From Arenibacter nanhaiticus (lineage in GTDB: Bacteria > Bacteroidota > Bacteroidia > Flavobacteriales > Flavobacteriaceae): 64,000 nucleotides of DNA. Numbering within the stretch: position 1 is the stretch's first letter; every line of letters starts with the position of its first letter. Location of the stretch: NCBI RefSeq assembly GCF_900141935.1, contig NZ_FQYX01000003.1, positions 124,001 to 188,000 of the forward strand, given 5' to 3'. The notes beneath the pieces are model-generated. The model ran no database searches. It worked only from the letters and a program-made list of their open reading frames with translations, and was not told where the DNA came from. Positions 46,921 to 55,824 of the stretch are shown in pieces. Position numbers and translations under genes: made by a program.

Positions 46921-49900
46921 ATGCATTTATATATAGCAAAGACCTTGAACCTTGTTAGATCCAATGTCATCGTCGCTTTTATTTTATTAACGTTTATAAG
47001 CTGTTCGGATAAAAACAACCATCCTACACTTAAGCTCGAAAAAAATTCCCGTATCGTGTTAATAGGGAATAATTTAGGTTCCAGGATGATGGAATACGGC
47101 CATTTTGAAACAGAAATGCAATTGCGATATCCGGATAGTCTCCTGTACATTCGTAATATGTGCGATGGAGGAAATACACCTGGTTTTAGGCCGCATCCCT
47201 CCAGAAAATCGCCATGGGCATTTCCAGGAGCCGAAAACTTTGCCGAGGAATCCGTAATCGAGCATTTCGAAGTTTCTACCGGGTGGTTGAAATCGGCTAC
47301 AGAAGGACACTTTGAAACACCGGACCAATGGCTTACCAAGCTAGGGGCAGATATTGTAATCGCCTTTTTTGGCTATACCGAATCCTTCGCAGGGGAAGAG
47401 GGATTGGAGAATTACAAAGCGGAACTCCAAGCATTTATTCAGCATACTCTAAAACAGCAGTACAACGGTTCGTCAGCACCACAATTGGCACTCGTATCCC
47501 CGATTGCCTTCCAGGATTTATCTGGAAATAGGGACTTACCGGATGGTACTAAAGAGAATAAAAACTTGGCGATGTATACCCAGGCCATGAAAGAGGTAGC
47601 AGCGGCCAATAATGTTCTGTTCGTAGATGCTTTTGAGCCTACCAAAGAATGGTACCAATCTGAAAAAAGTGATTTGACGGTAGATGGTTTCCAATTGAAC
47701 GATCTTGGTTACCGTAAGTTTTCCCAACTATTGGCCGATAATATTTTTGGGGCAGGTGAAGTTGTTCCTGAAGCAAACCGTGATTTGGTCAACAGAGCGG
47801 TGATGGAAAAGAACTGGTTCTGGCACAACGATTTTAAAATCCCCAATGGGGTCCATGCCTATGGAAGAAGGTACGAGCCCTTCGGTCCCAAGAACTATCC
47901 TGCGGAAATTGAAAAAATTAGGGAGATGACCAAAATTAGGGATACGGCGATATGGAAATCCCTAAAAGGTGAGCAAATGGATTTGGCCGCGGCCGATAGT
48001 AGAACCAAGCCGTTGCCAATTATCGAAACTAATTATAAGCCCAACACGAAAAATGGGAACCCTGAATATTTATATGGAAAAAGGGCAGAGGAGAAGATCA
48101 AGGTGGCGCCAGGTTATAAAATAGAACTTTTTGCCTCGGAAGAAGAATTTAGCGATTTGGCAAATCCGGTGCAGATGTCTTTCGATAACAAGGGAAGGCT
48201 TTGGATAGCTGTGATGCCAAGTTATCCCCATTATAAGGCAGGTGATGGTAAGCCCAATGACAAATTGATCATACTTGAGGATACTGACGGCGATGGCAAG
48301 GCAGATAAACAGACTACCTTTGCCGATGGACTGCATTTGCCCATAGGATTTGAACTTGCCCCCGAGGGAGTGTATGTTTCACAGGGTACAAACCTTGTTT
48401 TATTAAAAGATACCGATGGGGATGACCGGGCCGATGTAAGGGAAGTGGTGTTGAGCGGGTTCGATGATCATGATACGCACCATGCGATCAGTGCGTTTAC
48501 GGCCGATCCCTCCGGAGCCTTTTATATGGGCGAAGGCGTATTTCTCCACAGCAATGTAGAGACGGCCTATGGTACGATCCGTGGTACCAATGGAGGATTC
48601 TTTAGATATAGCCCTCAACGGAATCACTTGGAGCGAACTGCACAATTGCCCATCCCAAACCCATGGGGGATCGCCTTTGATGAGTGGGGGCAGGATTTCT
48701 TTGCCTATACTTCAGATCCCGAAATGACCTGGATGCTTCCGGGCACCATAAAACCCAGATATGGGGAGGGCTCTCCCGCCCCGAAAAGTCTTATAGAAAA
48801 AGATCATCGGGTGCGCCCGACTTCTGGACTTGAATTTGTATCCAGCCGTCATTTTCCCGATGAGGTCCAAGGTGATGTGCTGATCAATAATACCATAGGC
48901 TTTTTGGGAACAAAGCAGCACATTATTAAGGACGATCCCAATTCGGCTGGCTATACAAGTGAACATAGGATGGATCTTATCATGGCCGAGGACAAGAACT
49001 TTAGGCCGGTGGATATGGAATTCGCTCCCGATGGTTCCCTTTACCTGCTAGATTGGCATAATGTGCTTATAGGGCATATGCAACACAATGCCCGTGATCC
49101 CTTACGGGACCATGCCCATGGGAGGGTTTACCGATTGACCTACCCGTCCCGTCCGTTGGTGGAACCGGCAAAAATACATAATGCCACAGTTGAAGAATTG
49201 TTGGATAATTTGAAATTGCCGGAATATCGTAGCCGTTATAGGACTAGAAGGGAGTTGAGAGGAAGGAATTCCACGGAGGTCCTTGAAAAATTACAATCAT
49301 GGACCAACAACTTGGACCCAAATGATCCTGGGTACGAACACCACCTTGTAGAGGCATTATGGGTAACTTGGGGGCTTAACAAAATTGATGAAAAACTACT
49401 GGTGAAGGTTATTGAATCCAAGGACTTTCGGGCCAGATCGGCGGCCGTTAGGGTGGCCAGATATGGTGGTCACCAAATTTCGGGACAAAAGGACTTGCTA
49501 TTAAAGGCCGCAGAGGATGAGAGTCCAAGGGTACGACTAGAAGCTTTGGCGGCAGCCAGCTGGTTAGAACGGGATGCTGGAATAAGGATCCTTGAGAAGA
49601 TAGATGAAAAGCCGTTGGACGATTGGATGCGGCTTCCTTTCGAGGCCGCTATGGCACATTTTAACGGACATCGTCTTATGGAAGGAACCGAAGAGGACAA
49701 GGGAGAGGAAACCACCCTAAAAGGAAAGGAAAAGAAGTTGTATATGAAAGGGAAGGAAATCTATCATAGAGAAGGCTTTTGCGTTACCTGCCATCAACCG
49801 GACGGTGAGGGCCTTGTGGCAGCCCAATTTCCTCCATTGGCCAATTCAAAATGGGTGACGGGTAATGAGGATCGACTTATCAAATTAACCATAAAAGGTT

Positions 49901-50139
49901 TAATGGGACCTATAGAGGTCAAAGGAAAGAAGTATCCGGGACAGGTCCCGATGACCCCTTTCGGTGGAATGTTGAACGATGAGGAGATAGCAGCAGTGCT
50001 TACCTTCGTCCGGAATAGCTTCGGGAATAAGGCTTCCCTTGTTTCAAAGGAAAGGGTAGGCAAGATCCGTGAGGAGACTATGGAGAAGGAAGGGTTTTAC
50101 TCCCCAGAAGAATTACTCAAACAACATCCGATGGAATAA
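46921..50139 (+). CDS. PVC-type haem-binding protein: SGNH hydrolase, beta-propeller, HEAT repeats and cytochrome c
   Basis: A 1072-residue lipoprotein (FISC with Cys28). Domains in order: an SGNH/GDSL-like domain (about 35-290, IVLIGNNLGSRMMEYGHFE and FVDAFEP…DGFQLNDLGYRKF), a six-bladed dehydrogenase-type propeller (about 385-760, VAPGYKIELFASEEEFSDLANPVQMSFDNKGRLWIAVMPSYPHY, DTDGDGKADKQTTFADGL), HEAT-like repeats (about 770-920) and cytochrome c with CVTCH at 954-958 and the axial Met probably in PMTPFGGM. The family is abundant in Planctomycetes and polysaccharide-degrading Bacteroidota and is thought to oxidise sugars or dehydrogenate substrates in the periplasm. It is encoded next to ThuA. 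No terminator with a T tract is seen after it. Confidence 0.87.
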   Translation: MHLYIAKTLNLVRSNVIVAFILLTFISCSDKNNHPTLKLEKNSRIVLIGNNLGSRMMEYGHFETEMQLRYPDSLLYIRNMCDGGNTPGFRPHPSRKSPWAFPGAENFAEESVIEHFEVSTGWLKSATEGHFETPDQWLTKLGADIVIAFFGYTESFAGEEGLENYKAELQAFIQHTLKQQYNGSSAPQLALVSPIAFQDLSGNRDLPDGTKENKNLAMYTQAMKEVAAANNVLFVDAFEPTKEWYQSEKSDLTVDGFQLNDLGYRKFSQLLADNIFGAGEVVPEANRDLVNRAVMEKNWFWHNDFKIPNGVHAYGRRYEPFGPKNYPAEIEKIREMTKIRDTAIWKSLKGEQMDLAAADSRTKPLPIIETNYKPNTKNGNPEYLYGKRAEEKIKVAPGYKIELFASEEEFSDLANPVQMSFDNKGRLWIAVMPSYPHYKAGDGKPNDKLIILEDTDGDGKADKQTTFADGLHLPIGFELAPEGVYVSQGTNLVLLKDTDGDDRADVREVVLSGFDDHDTHHAISAFTADPSGAFYMGEGVFLHSNVETAYGTIRGTNGGFFRYSPQRNHLERTAQLPIPNPWGIAFDEWGQDFFAYTSDPEMTWMLPGTIKPRYGEGSPAPKSLIEKDHRVRPTSGLEFVSSRHFPDEVQGDVLINNTIGFLGTKQHIIKDDPNSAGYTSEHRMDLIMAEDKNFRPVDMEFAPDGSLYLLDWHNVLIGHMQHNARDPLRDHAHGRVYRLTYPSRPLVEPAKIHNATVEELLDNLKLPEYRSRYRTRRELRGRNSTEVLEKLQSWTNNLDPNDPGYEHHLVEALWVTWGLNKIDEKLLVKVIESKDFRARSAAVRVARYGGHQISGQKDLLLKAAEDESPRVRLEALAAASWLERDAGIRILEKIDEKPLDDWMRLPFEAAMAHFNGHRLMEGTEEDKGEETTLKGKEKKLYMKGKEIYHREGFCVTCHQPDGEGLVAAQFPPLANSKWVTGNEDRLIKLTIKGLMGPIEVKGKKYPGQVPMTPFGGMLNDEEIAAVLTFVRNSFGNKASLVSKERVGKIREETMEKEGFYSPEELLKQHPME

Positions 50140-50951
50140 AGATAGAAAAAATAACAGCCTTATGATATAGACAGTTTACCTTGGGTAAGCTTATAATGCT
50201 TTTGTTTTCTATTGGAGGTAAATCTAGTTTTTGGACCACGAGCTTATATGGCATTGTTTAATTTGCTTAGGCAATTTGGCTACTTGTATTGATCATAAGT
50301 TCAATTCCAGGCTGAATAAATAATATCATAAGAGAGGTTACCTAATTAGTATAACACAATTTCTTGAAGAGGTCTACCTTTTATTGATGCCATCGATAGA
50401 CATTGTGCAATCCTGAAATATTCCGTCAATGGTTCGAATTTGGATCTTGACGGAATATATGAGTTAAAATGGGAACGTTTATAAAAATAAAAAGGATAAA
50501 TTTATCCCGGCATAAGAAATTTTTATAGAAAGCATATAAGAACAAAACAAGATATTAAGAGGTTGTGGGTTTTATGGGGTCAGTTTTAATTACAAGGTTT
50601 TGATAGGAGTGAGCTCGAGAGGGGAAAAGTTAGAATATATGGACCTGATTTTTAAAAGCCAGTGCAGCTAATACGGTTCATAGTTTGTCAGGATAGCTAA
50701 GGAAAACAATTCATCTACTTAAATATACAGATTCCGATTCTCGAAGGGAATTGACTGTAAGAAAGGAGGAAATGAAGAATTAATATATAAGCTGTGAGCT
50801 AATGACTCAAGTAAAAAAGAGGACTATCCTTATCATATGATACCGGCACTGGGCAAATTCGTTTTTTTATCACAATTATAATTAGAAGCGGAGCGACCAG
50901 AAAATTGAGTGTAATATTTAAGTTGTATTTATAAATTATCAATTATTATTT
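50140..50951. other. Intergenic region before the GH20 gene
   Basis: About 810 bases with no believable coding frame on either strand. It holds a perfect 12-bp inverted repeat (50418-50458) but no T-tract terminator and no clear copy of the LacI-type motif. The size suggests a decayed gene or a large control region. Confidence 0.45.
50418..50458. repeat. Perfect 12-bp inverted repeat, hairpin-forming
   Basis: ATATTCCGTCAA (50418-50429) and TTGACGGAATAT (50447-50458) are exact reverse complements around a 17-base loop. No T run follows, so it is not a standard terminator. It lies 279 bases after the upstream stop codon. Confidence 0.7.
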
Positions 50952-53168
50952 ATGTTAAAAACTAGTTTAGGAAAGGCGTGTTTATTGTTTTTCGTTATTA
51001 TGATGTCGTATGGCCAAGCAGTGGCGACCGATATTATTCCAAAACCACAGCGGTTTGAGCCTAATGGAGAGGTGTTCTTACTACACCCATCAACAAAAAT
51101 ACAATACGGTACCGGCTTGGAAGCCTTAGCAGCTTATTTGGAAGAAACCCTTTCCCCGGCTACCGGATGGGATTTTGAGCTGTCCTCATCAAATAAATCC
51201 AAAAAAAATAGTATTCAACTTTCTATAGACCCTCAAGTCGATAAAAAAGAAGGCTACCGACTTTTGGTGACTGCCAAAAACATTCAAATTATTGGAAATA
51301 GTGAGGCTGGTGTTTTCAACGGAATTCAGACGCTGCGACAAATGCTTCCCGTAAAAATATTCAATCCAAGAAGACAAAAAGATGTGGATTGGGCGATAGA
51401 AGGTGCCTACGTAGAAGACGAGCCGGCATATCCTTGGCGGGGAATGATGCTAGATGTAAGCCGTTATTTTTATGAGGTGTCTTATGTAAAGCAATTGGTA
51501 GATATGATGGCGATGTACAAGATGAATGTACTACACCTTCATTTAATAGACGATGCCGGATGGCGAATAGAAATTAAGAAATACCCAAAGTTAACCTCCG
51601 TGGGCGGATTCCGGGGCGAGGGACACGAAAGAACCGGAGGGTATTACACTCAAGAGGAAATAAAGGAAATTGTAGCCTATGCTGCTTTGCGAAATATAGA
51701 GGTGATCCCGGAAATAGAGATTCCGGCCCACACCTTACCGGCCATTGCCGCATATCCGCATTTGTCTTGTACCGGAGCTCCGCAAGTGGTACAGACCCAG
51801 CACTCTATTAGCGGAGAATTGTACTGTGTGGGTAGAGAGTCTACCTTCGATTTTTTACAAGATGTCTTTGACGAGGTTGTAGCCCTATTTCCTAGTAAGT
51901 ATATCCATATTGGAGGTGATGAAGCCAGGTATGATCGTTGGGCGGCATGTGCTCATTGTCAGAAAAGAAAAGAATCCCTAGGATTGGAAAAAGAAGCTGA
52001 TCTCCAGGTATATTTTACCAATCGGATCCAAAAGGTATTAAAGAAGCACGGTAAAACAATTGTTGGCTGGGACGAGATCATCGAAAGAGGCCTAGATGAT
52101 AAGGCCGTGGGGATGGTTTGGCATAATAAGAAAAAGGCCATTTTGGGTACCCAGGCAGGACACGATATGGTGATGGCACTGTCGAGCCATGCCTATTTTG
52201 ATGTCGCAGAGAGTAATATCCCCGGGGAGGTGAAAGCTGCAACCTGGCTATCTCCAATTAGTCTGGAAAAAGTATACGGAATGGACCCTATGGTAAAAGG
52301 ATTAGGTGAGGAATACCAGTCTCAGGTTCTGGGAGTTCACGCTACCCTGTGGTCAGATCAGTTTATCCATGGTACCATTTTACAAGAAATACTACCGATA
52401 AATGAGAATCGATCAGAGAAGTATTTTGATTACCTCACTTTTCCAAGGATGGCAGCCCTAGCTGAAGTTGCATGGACCGATAAAAGCCGTAAGGATTGGT
52501 CAGATTTTGAAGAAAGAATGCGGGAGCATTACAATAGGTACGATGAAGCCGGTTATGGTTATAGGGTACCACAGCCCAAACTGGTAGGGACAAAGGAAAT
52601 TAATGGGAGCATAGAGGTGAGCTTAGAAAATGTTGTGAACAAGGGATATATTACCTACACGACAAATGGCCTTAAACCTAACACCTATGATCAGGTATAT
52701 TCCAAGCCGGTATTAGTAGACAAACTATCCGATTTTAAGGCGATTACCGTAGTAAACCGTCATCAGTTCTCCTTACCATTGTATTTCCCGGAAAAATACG
52801 AAAAATACAAAAAGTACGGCACGCTGTTGGGCGAATGGAAACCAGTACTTATTAAAGGGGCAGAATTTGGGGCATTAGAATTGAATGCAACTGGTAAAAT
52901 TGATAGCAATGGACATTATGAAATAACATTTATTTATACGGACGGGGCCCATAAATTAGAAATTGAAGGGATATCTGTTTATAAAAACAGACAGTTAATT
53001 ACCGAAGATCAGCATTTTGGGGAAACAGGAACTTCTTCTAATAAAAATACGTATCGTATCGAGATCGATGAATATGAAACTGGGGCCGAATTTAAAATTA
53101 AGGCTATGGTCAGAGGAGATATAGGAAATGATTCCCATGGCGTTGTGTTTATAAAAAAGAAAGAATAA
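50952..53168 (+). CDS. GH20 beta-N-acetylhexosaminidase
   Basis: The 738-residue secreted enzyme (signal peptide …QAVA) has the GH20b N-domain (about 25-150), then the catalytic barrel with RGMMLDVSRYFYEVSYVKQLVDMMAMYKMNVLHLHLIDDAGWRIEI, PEIEIPAHTLPAIAAYPHLSC and YIHIGGDEA, where Asp323-Glu324 is the polarising/acid pair of substrate-assisted catalysis. WHNKK, ATLWSDQFI and FPRMAALAEVAWT complete the family pattern. A chitobiase-like C-terminal module (ITYTTNGLKPNT) and a further beta domain follow. It removes terminal GlcNAc or GalNAc. It has its own upstream region and a strong terminator, and may not share the LacI regulon. Confidence 0.95.
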   Translation: MLKTSLGKACLLFFVIMMSYGQAVATDIIPKPQRFEPNGEVFLLHPSTKIQYGTGLEALAAYLEETLSPATGWDFELSSSNKSKKNSIQLSIDPQVDKKEGYRLLVTAKNIQIIGNSEAGVFNGIQTLRQMLPVKIFNPRRQKDVDWAIEGAYVEDEPAYPWRGMMLDVSRYFYEVSYVKQLVDMMAMYKMNVLHLHLIDDAGWRIEIKKYPKLTSVGGFRGEGHERTGGYYTQEEIKEIVAYAALRNIEVIPEIEIPAHTLPAIAAYPHLSCTGAPQVVQTQHSISGELYCVGRESTFDFLQDVFDEVVALFPSKYIHIGGDEARYDRWAACAHCQKRKESLGLEKEADLQVYFTNRIQKVLKKHGKTIVGWDEIIERGLDDKAVGMVWHNKKKAILGTQAGHDMVMALSSHAYFDVAESNIPGEVKAATWLSPISLEKVYGMDPMVKGLGEEYQSQVLGVHATLWSDQFIHGTILQEILPINENRSEKYFDYLTFPRMAALAEVAWTDKSRKDWSDFEERMREHYNRYDEAGYGYRVPQPKLVGTKEINGSIEVSLENVVNKGYITYTTNGLKPNTYDQVYSKPVLVDKLSDFKAITVVNRHQFSLPLYFPEKYEKYKKYGTLLGEWKPVLIKGAEFGALELNATGKIDSNGHYEITFIYTDGAHKLEIEGISVYKNRQLITEDQHFGETGTSSNKNTYRIEIDEYETGAEFKIKAMVRGDIGNDSHGVVFIKKKE

Positions 53169-53263
53169 GAATAATTAAAGTTTCTTAAAGAGACTCTATT
53201 GTCGTAAATATTATCGATGTAATTTCGTAAATTTTCGGTTATATCCGTTAAATTGTAGTACGT

Positions 53264-53301
53264 AAAAAGGGAGGAATTCATAATGGAATTCCTCCCTTTT
53301 T
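53264..53301. terminator. Strong terminator hairpin after GH20
   Basis: AAAAAGGGAGGAATTC (53264-53279) and GAATTCCTCCCTTTTT (53286-53301) form a perfect 16-bp stem with a six-base loop. Its A/T-rich ends allow termination on both strands. Confidence 0.93.
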
Positions 53302-53395
53302 GGCTTATAACATAGAAAACAAGGGATTTCGTTCTCGTAATGTCGGTGACATCCATTGAATAGACCAGATTACTTGGCAGAAATTGCTTAAAAGA

Positions 53396-53431
53396 TGTCA
53401 TTTATGACAACGGAGTTTCGCTTTATCTTTG
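53396..53431 (+). promoter_or_regulatory. Promoter and palindrome of the GlxA-type regulator gene
   Basis: TATCTTTG (53424-53431) fits the -7 consensus exactly and ends 4 bases before the ATG at 53436, so transcription would begin at or next to the start codon. A perfect palindrome TGTCATTTATGACA (53396-53409) lies where the -33 region and an operator would be expected. Confidence 0.7.
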
Positions 53432-53435
53432 CAGT

Positions 53436-54419
53436 ATGAGTAAGAAGCTAATTGTTATTGTCGCTACACCAGATTGTTTAGCATTGGATATCATAGGTCC
53501 TAGTGATGTTTTTGGCTGCGTCAAGAACATTCCTCCAAACACCTCCAAACTGTCTATGGAAGGATATGATATACTCATAGCTTCGGCAACCAAAGAGCTT
53601 CAAATTGTTACCAATAGTGGACTGGTCATTCATTGCCAGAAATCACTCTATGATATAAAAGATAAGATTGACACCTTGATAATTGGGGGTTTTTCTAATC
53701 ACCATAAATGGGATGGCTATCCAAAACTGATTAAATGGTTAAAAGAAAAACACCATACTATTAGGCGAATATGCTCCGTGTGTATAGGTGCATTTGTTTT
53801 GGCGGAAGGTGGATTTTTAAAAGGGAAAAAAGCAACAACACATTGGGAATATCAGGAAGATCTTAAAATGGGGTATGATGATATACAAGTAGAAAGTCAT
53901 CCAATTTTTGTAAAGGATGGAAAAGTATATACTTCTGCCGGGGCTTCTGCAGGGATAGATCTTTCCTTAGCCTTAGTGGAAGAGGATTATGGAAGAAAGG
54001 TAGCTATGCAAATAGCCCAATCCTTAGTACTTTATTTAAAAAGGCCAGGGAGCCAGTCTCAATTTAGCACCTTTTTAACCCAACAATTATCGAGTAAAAA
54101 TAATATAAGGGAGATTCAGGAATGGATAATGGAGCATTTGAAGGAGAATTTGGATGTCCAAACATTAGCGGATAGAGCTTTGATGAGTCCAAGGAATTTT
54201 GCGAGGGTTTTTCTTAAGGAAATTGGATTGACTCCAGCAAAGTATATCGAAAAATTACGGATTGAATCCTCAAAAATATATTTGGAAGAAACCGATTTTT
54301 CAATGGATTTTATCGCCCAAGAATGTGGTTTTGGAACTTCAGAAACTATGCGAAAAACATTTCTTAGATGGCTTCAATTAAGTCCTTTTGAATACCGAAA
54401 ACTCTTTGGGAGGCACTAA
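53436..54419 (+). CDS. GlxA family transcriptional regulator (DJ-1/PfpI domain plus AraC helix-turn-helix)
   Basis: At 327 residues it matches the GlxA-type regulators. The N-terminal DJ-1/PfpI domain (about 1-190) has LALDIIGPSDVFG and the nucleophile-elbow cysteine in RRICSVCIGAFVLAEGGFLKGKKATTHW. The C-terminal AraC domain (about 220-325) has LADRALMSPRNFARVFLKEIGLTPAKYIEKLRIE and MDFIAQECGFGTSETMRKTFLRWLQLSPFEYRK. A secreted DJ-1/PfpI protein is encoded 52 bases downstream and is a likely target or partner. The ATG sits directly on the promoter, so the mRNA may be leaderless. Confidence 0.94.
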   Translation: MSKKLIVIVATPDCLALDIIGPSDVFGCVKNIPPNTSKLSMEGYDILIASATKELQIVTNSGLVIHCQKSLYDIKDKIDTLIIGGFSNHHKWDGYPKLIKWLKEKHHTIRRICSVCIGAFVLAEGGFLKGKKATTHWEYQEDLKMGYDDIQVESHPIFVKDGKVYTSAGASAGIDLSLALVEEDYGRKVAMQIAQSLVLYLKRPGSQSQFSTFLTQQLSSKNNIREIQEWIMEHLKENLDVQTLADRALMSPRNFARVFLKEIGLTPAKYIEKLRIESSKIYLEETDFSMDFIAQECGFGTSETMRKTFLRWLQLSPFEYRKLFGRH

Positions 54420-54471
54420 ATGGTTGTAAACTAGTAATATCTTAACAAATAAATATAAATAATAGATTAAA

Positions 54472-55197
54472 ATGAATCACATGAAAAAAAAGACATCTTA
54501 CCTACTAATCCTGCTCATAGGATTGTTTTCCTCAGTGGCACGTGGCCAAAAGGACATCCCGGAAACTCATATCGAATTTGTGAAAGACAAAAAAATTAAC
54601 GTTGCATTTTTAATCTATGATCAGGTAGAAGCATTGGATCTTAATGGGCCTATAGATGTTTTTGCCAAAGCAAACCTTTTGGACCCTAGGTACAACCTAT
54701 ATACTGTGGCCCAAACCGATGACAAGGTAACCTCTGAAGGTGGTGTAATGGGACTTATGCCTACCTATGATTTTAAAAAAGCGCCCAAGGCGGATATATT
54801 GGTTGTGCCAGGGGCACACCCCGATATTGTGGCCAAATTATGCGAAGAAAACCAGGAATTGTTGGATTGGGTAAGGCAACAAGACGCTACTTCAAAGATT
54901 ACCATGTCCGTATGTGTAGGTGGAATTATTCTTTCCAAAGCTGGACTTTTAAATGGAAAAAAAGCAACGACTCATTTTATGACCATAGAAGCCTTGCGTA
55001 GCAATTCCGAGGTGAATGTAGTTGATAATGTACGATTTGTCCAGGATGGGAAAATAATTACTACTGCAGGGATCACATCGGGTATCGATGGAACGTTACA
55101 CCTTATAGACCTGATCAATGGAAAGAAGGTGGGCGATAAGATTGCAGAAATCCTATATTACAATCGTAATTTAGATATGGGGTTTATGAAATCGTAA
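54472..55197 (+). CDS. Secreted DJ-1/PfpI family protein
   Basis: The 241-residue protein has a signal peptide (LILLIGLFSSVARG) and a DJ-1/PfpI fold with VAFLIYDQVEALDLNGPIDVFAKA, DILVVPGAHPD and the nucleophile-elbow MSVCVGGIILSKAGLLNGKKATTHF. This makes it a stand-alone paralogue of the sensor half of the upstream GlxA-type regulator. An ATG at 54481 is an equally good start. Isocyanide hydratase-like, chaperone or deglycase roles are known in this superfamily; none can be assigned here. The export signal is unusual for the family. Confidence 0.88.
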   Translation: MNHMKKKTSYLLILLIGLFSSVARGQKDIPETHIEFVKDKKINVAFLIYDQVEALDLNGPIDVFAKANLLDPRYNLYTVAQTDDKVTSEGGVMGLMPTYDFKKAPKADILVVPGAHPDIVAKLCEENQELLDWVRQQDATSKITMSVCVGGIILSKAGLLNGKKATTHFMTIEALRSNSEVNVVDNVRFVQDGKIITTAGITSGIDGTLHLIDLINGKKVGDKIAEILYYNRNLDMGFMKS

Positions 55198-55287
55198 TAA
55201 GGAAGTCTATATATTAAGTCAAAACATTTAGTGGTACAGTTTTTGATAAAAAACTCTCCATGTTTAACTAAAAAATAAATTAAAATA

Positions 55288-55653
55288 ATGAACAGAAACA
55301 AATTTGTACTTCCTTTTTTAATAGTTGCCATTCTATTGCAGTCTTGCACCATAGCACGTATCAGTGGAAAGGCAGCGGTGCCAATGCTATACAATCAACC
55401 AACGGAAAAAGTTGAAATAGTAGAACATATTACGGTAAAAAAGAACGTAAATTTTGATTGGACATCGACCTTTGAAATATCAGAAATATTGGCAGATGAA
55501 ATTGCAGAAAAAAAACCGGATGCAGTCATAAATACCTCGGTTAAAGTTACAACGAGTGTAGATAATTTTTTCCTGAACCTAGTAACATTGGGAATGGCTT
55601 GGTCTAGAAAAATAGTGATTGAAGCCGATTTTGTGAAAGAGCCTAAAAATTAG
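55288..55653 (+). CDS. Small lipoprotein of unknown function
   Basis: A 121-residue lipoprotein (LLQSC with Cys20). The mature part has a conserved-looking core (VEIVEHITVKKNVNFDWTSTFEISEILADEIAEKKPDAVINTSVKVTTSVDNFFLNLVTLGMAWSRKIVIEADFVK cut here into pieces: VEHITVKKN, DAVINTSVKV, LNLVTLGMAWSRKIVIE). The pattern of a dyad 'ILADEIAEKKPDAVIN' followed by a membrane-like turn resembles small Bacteroidota lipoproteins with TRL-like folds, but I cannot name a family. It is last of the regulator/DJ-1 group and is followed by a terminator. Confidence 0.7.
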   Translation: MNRNKFVLPFLIVAILLQSCTIARISGKAAVPMLYNQPTEKVEIVEHITVKKNVNFDWTSTFEISEILADEIAEKKPDAVINTSVKVTTSVDNFFLNLVTLGMAWSRKIVIEADFVKEPKN

Positions 55654-55694
55654 AATTTATACAAGTAACAATTCTAAAATGTTTTGAAAACAAG

Positions 55695-55725
55695 AAAGGG
55701 AGAAGCTTTAAGTTTCTCCCTTTTT
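55695..55725. terminator. Terminator hairpin between convergent genes
   Basis: AAAGGGAGAAGC pairs with GTTTCTCCCTTT across a short loop (about 55695-55723), followed by T residues. It serves the plus-strand lipoprotein gene and may also act for the convergent dehydrogenase gene. Confidence 0.85.
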
Positions 55726-55824
55726 AAGTCAAGAGTTTTAGGTTTTTGTTTAAAAAAAAAGAGTCTCTTGGTTTAGAATCCTTTACAGCCTATTTTTTTA
55801 ATAGGCCTACTTGATATTTTTAGA

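Noticed and set aside
50669-50684. GCTAATACGGTTCATA, a weak match to the operator before GH20
   Set aside because: Too many mismatches in the right arm and no palindrome; chance occurrence is plausible.
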